This document shows, in pieces, positions 16,801 through 23,819 of a DNA stretch of 64,000 bases (positions are counted from its first letter, which is position 1; every line of letters begins with the position of its first letter). Made by a program: the position numbers and the translations under genes. The notes below the pieces were generated by a model. The model was not told the origin of the DNA. It made no database searches and saw nothing but the letters and a program-made list of their open reading frames with translations. The DNA comes from Brasilonema sennae CENA114 (GTDB lineage Bacteria; Cyanobacteriota; Cyanobacteriia; Cyanobacteriales; Nostocaceae), in contig NZ_CP030118.1 in NCBI RefSeq assembly GCF_006968745.1, positions 5,205,943 to 5,269,942 of the forward strand. Direction: 5' to 3'.

Positions 16801-18630
16801 GAACTGCATACCCTCAAGGGGCATAGCGATGCAGTCTGGAGTGTGCTGTTCAGCCCGGATGGCAAGACGATTGCTTCTGGTAGTAAAGACAATACAGTGA
16901 AGCTATGGAATCTCTCTGGGCAGGAACTGCATACCCTCAAGGGGCATAGCGATGCAGTCTGGAGTGTGCTGTTCAGCCCGGATGGCAAGACGATTGCTTC
17001 TGGTAGTAAAGACAATACAGTGAAGCTATGGAATCTCTCTGGGCAGGAACTGCATACCCTCAAGGGGCATAGCGATGCAGTCTGGAGTGTGCTGTTCAGC
17101 CCGGATGGCAAGACGATTGCTTCTGGTAGTAAAGACAATACAGTGAAGCTATGGAATCTCTCTGGGCAGGAACTGCATACCCTTAAAGGGCATATGCGTG
17201 AAGTCACAAGTGTGGTATTTAGCCCGGATGGCAAGACTATTGCTACTGGTAGTTGGGACAGGACAGTTAAACTATGGAATCTCTCTGGGCAGGAACTGCA
17301 TACCCTGAAGGGGTATAGGAATCAAGTCACAAGTGTAATGTTCAGCCCTGATGGCAAGACAATTGCTTGTGCTGGTTATGACAAGACAGTAAAACTGTGG
17401 AATCTCTCTGGGCAGGAACTGCATGCCCTGAAGGGACATAACGGTTATGTCTTAAGTGTGGTGTTCAGCCCGGATGGCAAAACAATTGCTACTGGTAGTT
17501 GGGACAGGACAATTAAACTATGGAATCTCTTTGGGCAGAAACTGCATACGCTTAAGGGGAATGATGGTAATGAAATAGTCAATAGTGTGGTGTTCAGCCC
17601 GGATGGCAAGACAATTGCTACTTGGAGTTTTAATACCGTCAAGCTATGGAATCTCTCTGGGCAGGAACTACATACCCTAAAGGGGCATAGCGGTAAAGTC
17701 TATAGTGTGGTGTTCAGCCCGGATGGCAAGACGATTGCTACTGATAGTAAAGACAAGACAGTAAAACTATGGAATCTCTCTGGACAGGAACTGCATACCC
17801 TTAAGGGGCATAGCGATGCAGTCTGGAGTGTGGTGTTCAGCCCGGATGGCAAGACGATTGCTACTAAGAGTTCTGACAAGACAGTAAAACTATGGAATCT
17901 CTCTGGGCAGGAACTGCATACCCTCAAGGGGCATAGCGGTGTAGTCACAAGTGTGGTGTTCAGCCCGGATGGTCAGACGATTGCCACTGGTAGTAGAGAC
18001 AACACGGTGAAACTATGGAATCGTTCTGGGCAGGAACTGCATACCCTGAAGGGACATAGCGGTGTAGTCACAAGTGTGGTGTTCAGTCCGGATGGTCAGA
18101 CGATTGTTTCTGGTAGTGAAGACAACACCGTGAAGTTATGGAATCTCTCTGGGCAGGAACTGCATACCCTTAAGGGGCATAGCGATGCAGTCTGGAGTGT
18201 GCTGTTCAGCCCGGATGGTCAGACGATTGCTTCTGGTAGTACAGACAAGACAGTAAAACTATGGAATCTCTCTGGGCAGGAACTGCATACCCTCAAGGGG
18301 CATAGCGATTTAGTCTTAAGTGTGGTGTTCAGCCCGGATGGCAAGACGATTGCTACTGGTAGTTCTGACAACACCATGAAGCTATGGAATCTCTCTGGGC
18401 AGGAACTGCATACCCTTAAGGGGCATAGCGGTTCTGTCGATAGTGTGGTGTTCAGCCCGGATGGCAAGACGATTGCCACTGGTAGTGATGACAACACAGT
18501 AATACTATGGAATATGGATTTGGATAACTTATTAATACGTGGTTGTGATTGGGCTTCTGATTATCTGAACAATAACCCCAATGTTAAGGATGACCGTCAC
18601 CTTTGTGATGATGTTCTTAATAGAAAGTAA
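13825..18630 (+). CDS. CHAT protease - nSTAND1 NTPase - 20-blade WD40 protein
   Basis: A 1601-residue multidomain protein. The start at 13825 (MNSPQPDDD) is chosen because an upstream in-frame GTG at 13732 lies in repeat DNA. Order: CHAT caspase-like domain (residues 15-205) with catalytic His82 in HFSGHG and Cys126 in LLNACYS; nSTAND1 NTPase (from NPYVGLAAF) with Walker A GPSGSGKS at 252-259 and Walker B-like LLLFADQFEEL; a basic stretch and one membrane helix (about 660-685, ISGLVTALILLGFAFWQW); then 20 WD40 units of 41 residues (about 755-1565); and a cysteine-containing tail. Such STAND proteins are thought to sense a ligand with the repeats, oligomerise and activate the protease. Five units are identical in DNA (16567-17181). 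No substrate such as a gasdermin is encoded nearby. Confidence 0.93.
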   Translation: MNSPQPDDDNNRYVKTILILAANPAGTSRLQLDKEIREIDEGLKRGNKREQFKLEQKWAVRQRDFYRAILDYQPQIVHFSGHGAGVDGIVLENEADEPAFLNADALSSMFELFATKGVECVLLNACYSEVQAKAISQHVNYVIGMNRTIGDKAAIAFSVAFYDTLAAGQQIEFAYKLGRSVLMNYLEQQTPVLLKKDQIGVVQPLFDIVPPNPYVGLAAFTENDAAFFFGRETFVNGLIEAVNQQPLVGVIGPSGSGKSSVVYAGLFPQLRIAGNWLIESFRPGYKPFYQLASVLVRLLEPETGETAQLREAVGLAADMELGKITLATVISRLNERQTDKRLLLFADQFEELYTLCQNKEVIERFVDALLAAVNLDNFTLVFSLRADFSGFMLGYRPFRDALEQFTPKFLSSMNREELLRAIEQPAQKMVVQKDAQLTQRILDDVGNEPGNLPLLEFALTRLWSLQQKRKLTHQAYDKIGGVKKALANHAEEVYQRLDETQRHIVPRIFVQLVRPGEGTEDTRRIATRAEVGDENWGLVSYLAGYPARLVVTGRDEKSGEDTVEVVHEALIREWLTLREWMNANRQFRLWQERLKVAVLEWKNSNYDSGALLRGVPLGVAQEWLHKRTKEMTPQELDFISASLQQRSKEQSERERRRRRNTNALISGLVTALILLGFAFWQWGQAENRRINAEVSVQSLTTENLFASNYELDALLSGLKVGINVKKNGDTVDLENRTKAIVALQQVVYGVKEHNRLEGSYVKFSPDGKTIATDGRDNTVKLWNLSGQELHTLKGHSDAVWSVVFSPDGQTIATGSRDNTVKLWNRSGQELHTLKGHSGVVTSVVFSPDGQTIATGSYDNTVRLWNLSGQELHTLKGHSDAVWSVLFSPDGQTIASGSKDNTVKLWNLSGQELHTLKGHSDAVWSVLFSPDGKTIASGSKDNTVKLWNLSGQELHTLKGHSDAVWSVLFSPDGKTIASGSKDNTVKLWNLSGQELHTLKGHSDAVWSVLFSPDGKTIASGSKDNTVKLWNLSGQELHTLKGHSDAVWSVLFSPDGKTIASGSKDNTVKLWNLSGQELHTLKGHSDAVWSVLFSPDGKTIASGSKDNTVKLWNLSGQELHTLKGHMREVTSVVFSPDGKTIATGSWDRTVKLWNLSGQELHTLKGYRNQVTSVMFSPDGKTIACAGYDKTVKLWNLSGQELHALKGHNGYVLSVVFSPDGKTIATGSWDRTIKLWNLFGQKLHTLKGNDGNEIVNSVVFSPDGKTIATWSFNTVKLWNLSGQELHTLKGHSGKVYSVVFSPDGKTIATDSKDKTVKLWNLSGQELHTLKGHSDAVWSVVFSPDGKTIATKSSDKTVKLWNLSGQELHTLKGHSGVVTSVVFSPDGQTIATGSRDNTVKLWNRSGQELHTLKGHSGVVTSVVFSPDGQTIVSGSEDNTVKLWNLSGQELHTLKGHSDAVWSVLFSPDGQTIASGSTDKTVKLWNLSGQELHTLKGHSDLVLSVVFSPDGKTIATGSSDNTMKLWNLSGQELHTLKGHSGSVDSVVFSPDGKTIATGSDDNTVILWNMDLDNLLIRGCDWASDYLNNNPNVKDDRHLCDDVLNRK
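16567..17181 (+). repeat. Five identical 123-bp tandem units encoding WD40 blades
   Basis: Each unit runs from CTCAAGGGGCATAGCGATGC to the next GCATACC and encodes one 41-residue blade. The five copies are base-identical, and the preceding unit differs at only about three positions. The other blades of the same propeller differ at many sites, so this block was amplified recently. Confidence 0.92.
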
Positions 18631-18767
18631 TGCCGGATTCAAATCTCCAGCGATTTAGACAGTTTTTGTCAGTCAATCTGTTAACAATGACAAGAATTAG
18701 TGAAAAATGACATTAATCTGTTAACAGTGACAAATAATTAGTTAATGTACAACCTGGATTCAAAAAA

Positions 18768-18839
<72 letters not shown>

Positions 18840-19012
18840 TAAGCAACATTAGGATTTATATCTTATCACCTCAAAGCAAAGCTTGTCCAGCAAATTCAGT
18901 TAAGTCGAGGCGAGATAAATTGTTTTCATCGCGCTCGACTCCGCTTTGTTTTACGTTCTTATTTCATGAAAGTCTTTTTTATACTGCTTGAAACCTGTTG
19001 AATTTACGTCAA

Positions 19013-19681
19013 TTAACTGCTAGGAGTTGACTGCCGTAAATTCGCCGGAATTTGTTTTGGAACAGTCCAGAAGTAAATTGTTCTTCCATCCACTTGCTCG
19101 GTTTTCTCAGGTTTCCATTCACCCATATCAAAAGCGTGCGACACGATACGGGTACCAGGTGGAAGTTTTAAGAGCTGCGGACGCAACTTGACATTGAGTT
19201 CAGGTAGCAAGTAGAGAGTTACTACTGTTGCATCACTAAAATCAGTAGTAAATAAGTCTTGCTGGAGAAACTGCACTTTGCCAGTGAGTCCTGCTTTTTG
19301 AGCATTTTCGTTAGCCTCTTTGATGCGTTGTGGATCAATATCTATACCAACAGCCTTCTTGACACCATATTTTTGTACTGCAGCAATGGGAATTCGTCCA
19401 TCTCCACTACCAAGGTCATATAGAACATCATTTTTGCCAACCTTAGCAATTGTCAACATTCTATTGACGACTTCCGGAGGTGTTGGTACGTACACAACAT
19501 CAGGTGTCCGTCCCGCAGGTTGGGCACTTGGTGTAGATCTTTGCTGAACTTCTACAGCAGAAGGAGATGCTTCATTCTGTGCTTGGGAATTCAGTTGCTC
19601 TTGCGGAGTGCAACCAGCCAACATTAGGCTACTTACACTGACTGTTGCAAACAAAACCTTTAAAGTTGCTTGTAATTTCAT
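19013..19681 (-). CDS. Exported SAM-dependent methyltransferase-like lipoprotein
   Basis: A 222-residue protein starting at 19681, where GGAGAG lies 7 bases upstream; an ATG at 19696 is also in frame. It has a lipoprotein signal with lipobox LAGC, then a low-complexity linker (SAQPAGRTPDVVYVPTPPEV). A Rossmann methyltransferase domain follows, with motif I VLYDLGSGDGRIPI and the acidic ribose-binding end GIDIDPQRIKEA, then FLQQDLF. The membrane-anchored, extracytoplasmic location is surprising because S-adenosylmethionine is cytoplasmic. It may bind another nucleoside or act differently. It starts 19 bases after the permease stop, so the two are probably one transcript. Confidence 0.85.
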   Translation of the reverse strand: MKLQATLKVLFATVSVSSLMLAGCTPQEQLNSQAQNEASPSAVEVQQRSTPSAQPAGRTPDVVYVPTPPEVVNRMLTIAKVGKNDVLYDLGSGDGRIPIAAVQKYGVKKAVGIDIDPQRIKEANENAQKAGLTGKVQFLQQDLFTTDFSDATVVTLYLLPELNVKLRPQLLKLPPGTRIVSHAFDMGEWKPEKTEQVDGRTIYFWTVPKQIPANLRQSTPSS

Positions 19682-19700
19682 GATATATCTCTCCATGAAT

Positions 19701-21032
19701 TTAAAGATTTTTGGAAGTAGTTCGTTGACGGTTGAGGAGCAGTAAAGGAATACCTGTTAAAAGAATAATCACTCCAGTGATACCTCCAATACCTGCATAA
19801 GTTAGGCTAGAGTATAGTAGGTATGCACAAATTGCACAAAATAGCAATGGTGTCCAAGGGTAAAGAGGCACACGGAAAGGACGAGGCACATTTGGCTCTC
19901 GGGAGCGCAGAACCAGTAATGCTACCCCAGACAGGAGAAAAAACAACCAAAACACTGGAGCTGTGTAATCTACCATTGTTTCAAAACCTTTGCGAGTTAA
20001 GGCACCTAGTACTATCAGTGCTAAGGAAATTGCTCCTTGAACCAGCAAGGCATTCTTTGGGGTACCAGTACTTTCTTGCCAACGTCCCAGAAATGAAAAA
20101 TTCCGAAAGTCACGCCCTAAAGCGTAGTTAGTACGGGCACCAGTAAAAATGGTGGCATTGATTGCACCTAAGGCTGAAACCGCAATTAAGAAGCTGACGA
20201 ATCTTGCTCCATTTTCTCCAACAGCGCCACGCATCAAATCAGCTATTGGTGCTGACGATGAAGCCAAACCTGCAAGTCCCAAGCCGTAAATGAATGCTAG
20301 GTTAATCAACACAAAAATGACTGTGATGATGGCAATACTTCCTAACAAAACACGCACCATGTTGCGTTTGCCATCTCGTACTTCTGCTGAAATGTAGGCA
20401 GCTTCATTCCAACCACCATAGGTTAACAACACAAAAATCATTGCCTGACCAAAAGCGGCGTTTTGAGTAGCTGTAGTCGATGTATTTGGCGGTACTTGTG
20501 GAGCAAAGAAAATACTAACAATAATTATTAGCACTAAACCCAGGACTTTTGCTGCCGTTAGCCAGTTCTGAGTCCACTTCCCTTGCTGCACACCTACAAT
20601 ATTCAAACTTGTCAGGCAAATGACCACACCTATAGCGTAAATGGCTGAAGAGTATTCCCCTAAAGGTAATAATTCAGATGCATAATCCCCAAACACGAAG
20701 GCTGGTAGAGCAATCGAACCAGTTTGAATCACAGTCATCCGCGCCCAAGCAAACAAAAACGCAGGGCTTCTGCCAAAAGCACGCATCAGATAATGATAAG
20801 TTCCCCCAGCATCAGGATAAGCGGTGGTCAACTCTGCATAACAGAGTGCACCAACCAAAGACATCCCTCCACCTAGTAACCATGCTAGTAGTGCAATACC
20901 TCCACTCTGTACATTTGCTGCAACTAAGGCTGGTGTCTTAAATATGCCTACACCAACCACCATCCCAACAATCAAGGCAATTGCGTCAATTGTTGAAAGT
21001 GTAGGTTTTGGCACTGTTACTTTTGTTGCCAT
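19701..21032 (-). CDS. Amino acid permease (APC family)
   Basis: A 443-residue inner-membrane transporter with about 12 hydrophobic segments. The first helix contains IALIVGMVVGVGIFKTPALV, the glycine-rich unwound substrate site of APC transporters. Later YAELTTAYPDAGGTYHYLMR and YGGWNEAAYISAEVRD match LAT/YfnA-like members. It probably imports or exchanges neutral or cationic amino acids; substrate cannot be read. It is the first gene of a likely two-gene operon with the lipoprotein methyltransferase. The downstream part encodes GVIILLTGIPLLLLNRQR before the stop. Confidence 0.92.
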   Translation of the reverse strand: MATKVTVPKPTLSTIDAIALIVGMVVGVGIFKTPALVAANVQSGGIALLAWLLGGGMSLVGALCYAELTTAYPDAGGTYHYLMRAFGRSPAFLFAWARMTVIQTGSIALPAFVFGDYASELLPLGEYSSAIYAIGVVICLTSLNIVGVQQGKWTQNWLTAAKVLGLVLIIIVSIFFAPQVPPNTSTTATQNAAFGQAMIFVLLTYGGWNEAAYISAEVRDGKRNMVRVLLGSIAIITVIFVLINLAFIYGLGLAGLASSSAPIADLMRGAVGENGARFVSFLIAVSALGAINATIFTGARTNYALGRDFRNFSFLGRWQESTGTPKNALLVQGAISLALIVLGALTRKGFETMVDYTAPVFWLFFLLSGVALLVLRSREPNVPRPFRVPLYPWTPLLFCAICAYLLYSSLTYAGIGGITGVIILLTGIPLLLLNRQRTTSKNL

Positions 21033-21552
21033 ATAAGAAACTACCTGGAATTTTGGTAGTTAGCCAGGAGTAAACAACTTGAATAAAAGCTTAAGCTTTA
21101 GTGGAAATTTTTTTATCTACTTTAGGTATATTCCTGTTTTCCAGATATCTTTGGGCGAGGAATTTATTTTACAGATTGTGTTTTTTGTCAATACCAAAAA
21201 TTTCCCTTTGTTTGAAGAGCGTTTATTGCTTGGGACTTTAATACGGAGTTGATTCATGATTATTCCTCTTTAGGTAATTTTCAAATGCTTTTCGTCTTTG
21301 CCTTTGTCGTAATCTTTAGCTTAGTTACCGAATGTGACATAAAAATGTCAACCCCAGTTAGACACTGCTCTCATAGACGAATGGCACTAACAAAAGCTAT
21401 ACTCCAGAAGTAGTGTGCGAACTGGTCAGGCGATAAGCCGGAGGCTTGACGCAAAGCATATTGCCAAGAGTACAAATACGCCTGTCAGGATGGGGCGATG
21501 ATAGGCGCGTTGTCAATTTTTTTTTTGGCAGAAAAAGCTTTTATATTACAGG
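21033..21552. other. Intergenic region, no gene seen
   Basis: About 520 bases upstream of the permease gene. It contains AT-rich sequence and poly-T tracts. A more GC-rich part lies at 21420-21520 (GCGATAAGCCGGAGGCTTGAC) that could be a degraded repeat. I see no tRNA, riboswitch or open frame that I would defend. Confidence 0.5.
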
Positions 21553-22677
21553 CTATTGACTAATTGGCTGATCCTCATCATTAGCCTTCTTTTGGGCAGA
21601 TTTATCTGTTTGTTGCTCATCAGAAACAAGCACAAACTCAGTTTTTATATGAGATTTCTCACCCCATTGATCTAGAACATCTCTAATTAACACTTCTTGC
21701 ACCCAAATCTTAGCCACAACTGTTAGGGGTAGTGCAAGAAACAAGCCTAGAAAACCAAAGAATGTGACAAAAAACAACTGAGCAATCAAGGTGACAGCCG
21801 GTAACAGCGACACTTGATGCGCCATGACAACGGGCGTAATGAAATTGCCCTCAGCTTGCTGGATGATAAAGTAGAGAATGAATACTGCAAGAACTTTCCA
21901 GGGAGCATCCAAAAGTGCGATCGCCATTGCTGGTACAACACTCAGTGTCGGACCTAGATTAGGAATCAAATTCAAAAATCCTGCTAAAACTCCCAAAGCC
22001 AGTGCTGAACGCACGCGCAAAATTGATAAGCCAATTAAGCTCATCAGTCCCACAACACTCATAGCAATTAAAGCGCCGGTTACCCATCCTTCCAACGACA
22101 CTTCGCATTTATCTAAAATTCCGTCTACCCGCCGCCGATAAAATGAGGGGAACACGCGTACAAATACTTTGCGGTAAGCTTGGGGATCTGCTAATAACAT
22201 CCCTGTCAAAACTAGCACCAACAAAATCTTAAGAACAACTTCTAAAGAACCGGATACAAAGGCAAAAGAGTTGCCCAATGCTCGATTAATAAATGGTTGT
22301 GCTTGTTGAGTCAGGCTGTTGACATCAGGTATATATGGAATGATTTCGTCAGGAATGCGAGATCTGAATTCGTCAAACCAACCATTAAAACGATTCAAAC
22401 CCTTGGGTACTTGATATGTTAAGTCTTGAAACTCCTTTGCAAAAGGCGGTACAACCACGAAGAAGAAGAGTACAATCAAGCCGAGAAAAATGGCTACTGA
22501 TAACAAAACCGCAATTCCACGCTTCATTCCAGAGCGTTGGAACCTTCTAGCCAGTCGATTTAAGGTAGTTGCTAAGACAACTGCGGCAAACATCAGCAAC
22601 AGGACTTCCCGAATCTGCCACAGAATATATAAAGAAATAACTAAAGCGATTAACCCTATCCATTGACCTAGATTCAC
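21553..22677 (-). CDS. AI-2E family transporter (PerM/TqsA type)
   Basis: A 374-residue membrane protein of the AI-2E transporter family. Two N-terminal helices (IALVISLYILWQI, LLMFAAVVLATTL) are followed by a third (IAVLLSVAIFLGLIVLFFF), a soluble central loop (LTYQVPKGLNRFNGWF to GNSFAFVSGSL), and a C-terminal set of helices including the family-typical LGVLAGFLNLIPNLGPTLS and NFITPVVMAHQVSLLP. Family members export diverse small molecules or ions; the name does not prove autoinducer transport. The C-terminal tail is charged and cytoplasmic (DEQQTDKSAQKK). Confidence 0.92.
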   Translation of the reverse strand: MNLGQWIGLIALVISLYILWQIREVLLLMFAAVVLATTLNRLARRFQRSGMKRGIAVLLSVAIFLGLIVLFFFVVVPPFAKEFQDLTYQVPKGLNRFNGWFDEFRSRIPDEIIPYIPDVNSLTQQAQPFINRALGNSFAFVSGSLEVVLKILLVLVLTGMLLADPQAYRKVFVRVFPSFYRRRVDGILDKCEVSLEGWVTGALIAMSVVGLMSLIGLSILRVRSALALGVLAGFLNLIPNLGPTLSVVPAMAIALLDAPWKVLAVFILYFIIQQAEGNFITPVVMAHQVSLLPAVTLIAQLFFVTFFGFLGLFLALPLTVVAKIWVQEVLIRDVLDQWGEKSHIKTEFVLVSDEQQTDKSAQKKANDEDQPISQ

Positions 22678-22767
22678 TACCTAACTCCTGGCTGTTGACG
22701 AACTGCTTCTTCTTCTTAATGCAGTAAGGCTAGCTAATTCTAGCAGTTCCCGCCTACAGGTTTTTGA

Positions 22768-22956
22768 TTAATTTTGCCGTCGTTGGAGTCGCCATAAGAA
22801 AACACTTGTCAGAATGACGCTCGGCAAAAAAACGATCACGAGGGCGTTGGTTGCTGTGGGTGGAATATATAAATTCGGAAGAATATACTTAATCAAAGCT
22901 GACAGTCCAGCCGAGAGAAGAAACACTTTGAAAACAAATCCAAGCTGATTTTGCAT
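22768..22956 (-). CDS. Small two-helix membrane protein
   Basis: A 62-residue protein with two hydrophobic segments, FKVFLLSAGLSALIKYIL and ALVIVFLPSVILTSVFLW, joined by a short polar turn (PNLYIPPTATN) and ending in a basic tail (RLQRRQN). Composition and spacing look like a genuine small membrane protein rather than a shadow frame. It lies about 90 bases upstream of the AI-2E gene on the same strand, so they could be co-expressed. No family is claimed. Confidence 0.6.
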   Translation of the reverse strand: MQNQLGFVFKVFLLSAGLSALIKYILPNLYIPPTATNALVIVFLPSVILTSVFLWRLQRRQN

Positions 22957-23074
22957 AACAAGTACGGCAATTCACATTTATCTGGGGGGGGAGACACGAA
23001 ATAGAAAAATATGTCTCATTCTTTAAAATAAATTTAAGCAGAGCAACAGACAACACTCTGCATTGTAAACCGCC

Positions 23075-23743
23075 ATGATTTACTTGCCAGTGTCGCTGCT
23101 GCTATTTTTGGTGTTATTATTGCTGCTACCTTTTTTTTCGTTTGTTGTAGCAGTAGACGTGGTGGGAATTGCAGTTGCAAAATTAGGGTTTTCCCCATCT
23201 ATCGCAACTTTATTATTTACGCTAGTGATATTGACCAGTACCATCAATGTCCCTTTGTACCGTACCGAATCCTCTGTAACAGTGGCAAATGACCTTGCTT
23301 CTTTGTGGGTGAGGGAATATTGGGGTATACCCCTTGGGAAAGTACAACGTTATACTGTGATAGCTCTGAATGTGGGGGGAGGCTTGATCCCTGTGTTGTT
23401 GGCACTTTATCAATTTACACAAGGAAACGCTCTCGCTATTTTATTAGTAACAGCTATTGTAACAGCTGTTAGCTATTATGCAGCACGTGTTGTCCCTGGA
23501 ATTGGCATACAAATGAATCCGTTGCTGGCTCCTTTGACTGCTGCTTTGTCTGCAATGTTAATTGCGGCAAACCATGCTGCTCCCGTTGCTTTTGCTGGTG
23601 GCATTCTTGGAACATTAATTGGTGCTGACTTACTGCATCTGAAGGACATTCAAGCAATGAGTTCGGGAGTTCTAAGTATTGGTGGTGCAGGGGTATTTGA
23701 TGGTATCGCTTTGTGTGGTTTATTCGCTCTTTTATTAACGTGA
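23075..23743 (+). CDS. DUF1614 membrane protein
   Basis: A 222-residue protein that is almost entirely hydrophobic, with about six to seven membrane helices. Recognisable DUF1614 features are the segment STINVPLYRTE after the second helix, ALNVGGGLIPVLLALY, and the C-terminal ending ADLLHLKDIQ through LSIGGAGVFDGIALCGL. The family is found in archaea and bacteria and has no established function; a role as small-molecule transporter or intramembrane enzyme is speculative. It precedes ftsH by 76 bases on the same strand, which may put both on one transcript. Confidence 0.85.
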   Translation: MIYLPVSLLLFLVLLLLLPFFSFVVAVDVVGIAVAKLGFSPSIATLLFTLVILTSTINVPLYRTESSVTVANDLASLWVREYWGIPLGKVQRYTVIALNVGGGLIPVLLALYQFTQGNALAILLVTAIVTAVSYYAARVVPGIGIQMNPLLAPLTAALSAMLIAANHAAPVAFAGGILGTLIGADLLHLKDIQAMSSGVLSIGGAGVFDGIALCGLFALLLT

Positions 23744-23819
23744 GATAGTTATTTGCTATTTCTATAAATAAAGAACAAATAACGAGCAATAGAAAAAAGA
23801 TTGGAGGGTAAATCAACAA

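Noticed and set aside
16494..17234. A 246-residue open frame on the minus strand inside the WD40 repeats
   Set aside because: It exists only because the 123-bp units repeat; its protein is a low-complexity repeat and the plus-strand WD40 frame is clearly the coding one. The shorter minus-strand frames at 17445, 17700 and 18219 are the same artefact.
16104..18515. Regular direct repeats that could suggest a CRISPR array
   Set aside because: The 123-bp period is continuous coding sequence for 41-residue WD40 blades, without unique spacers. The 102-bp repeats near 40230-40930 are likewise TPR codons.
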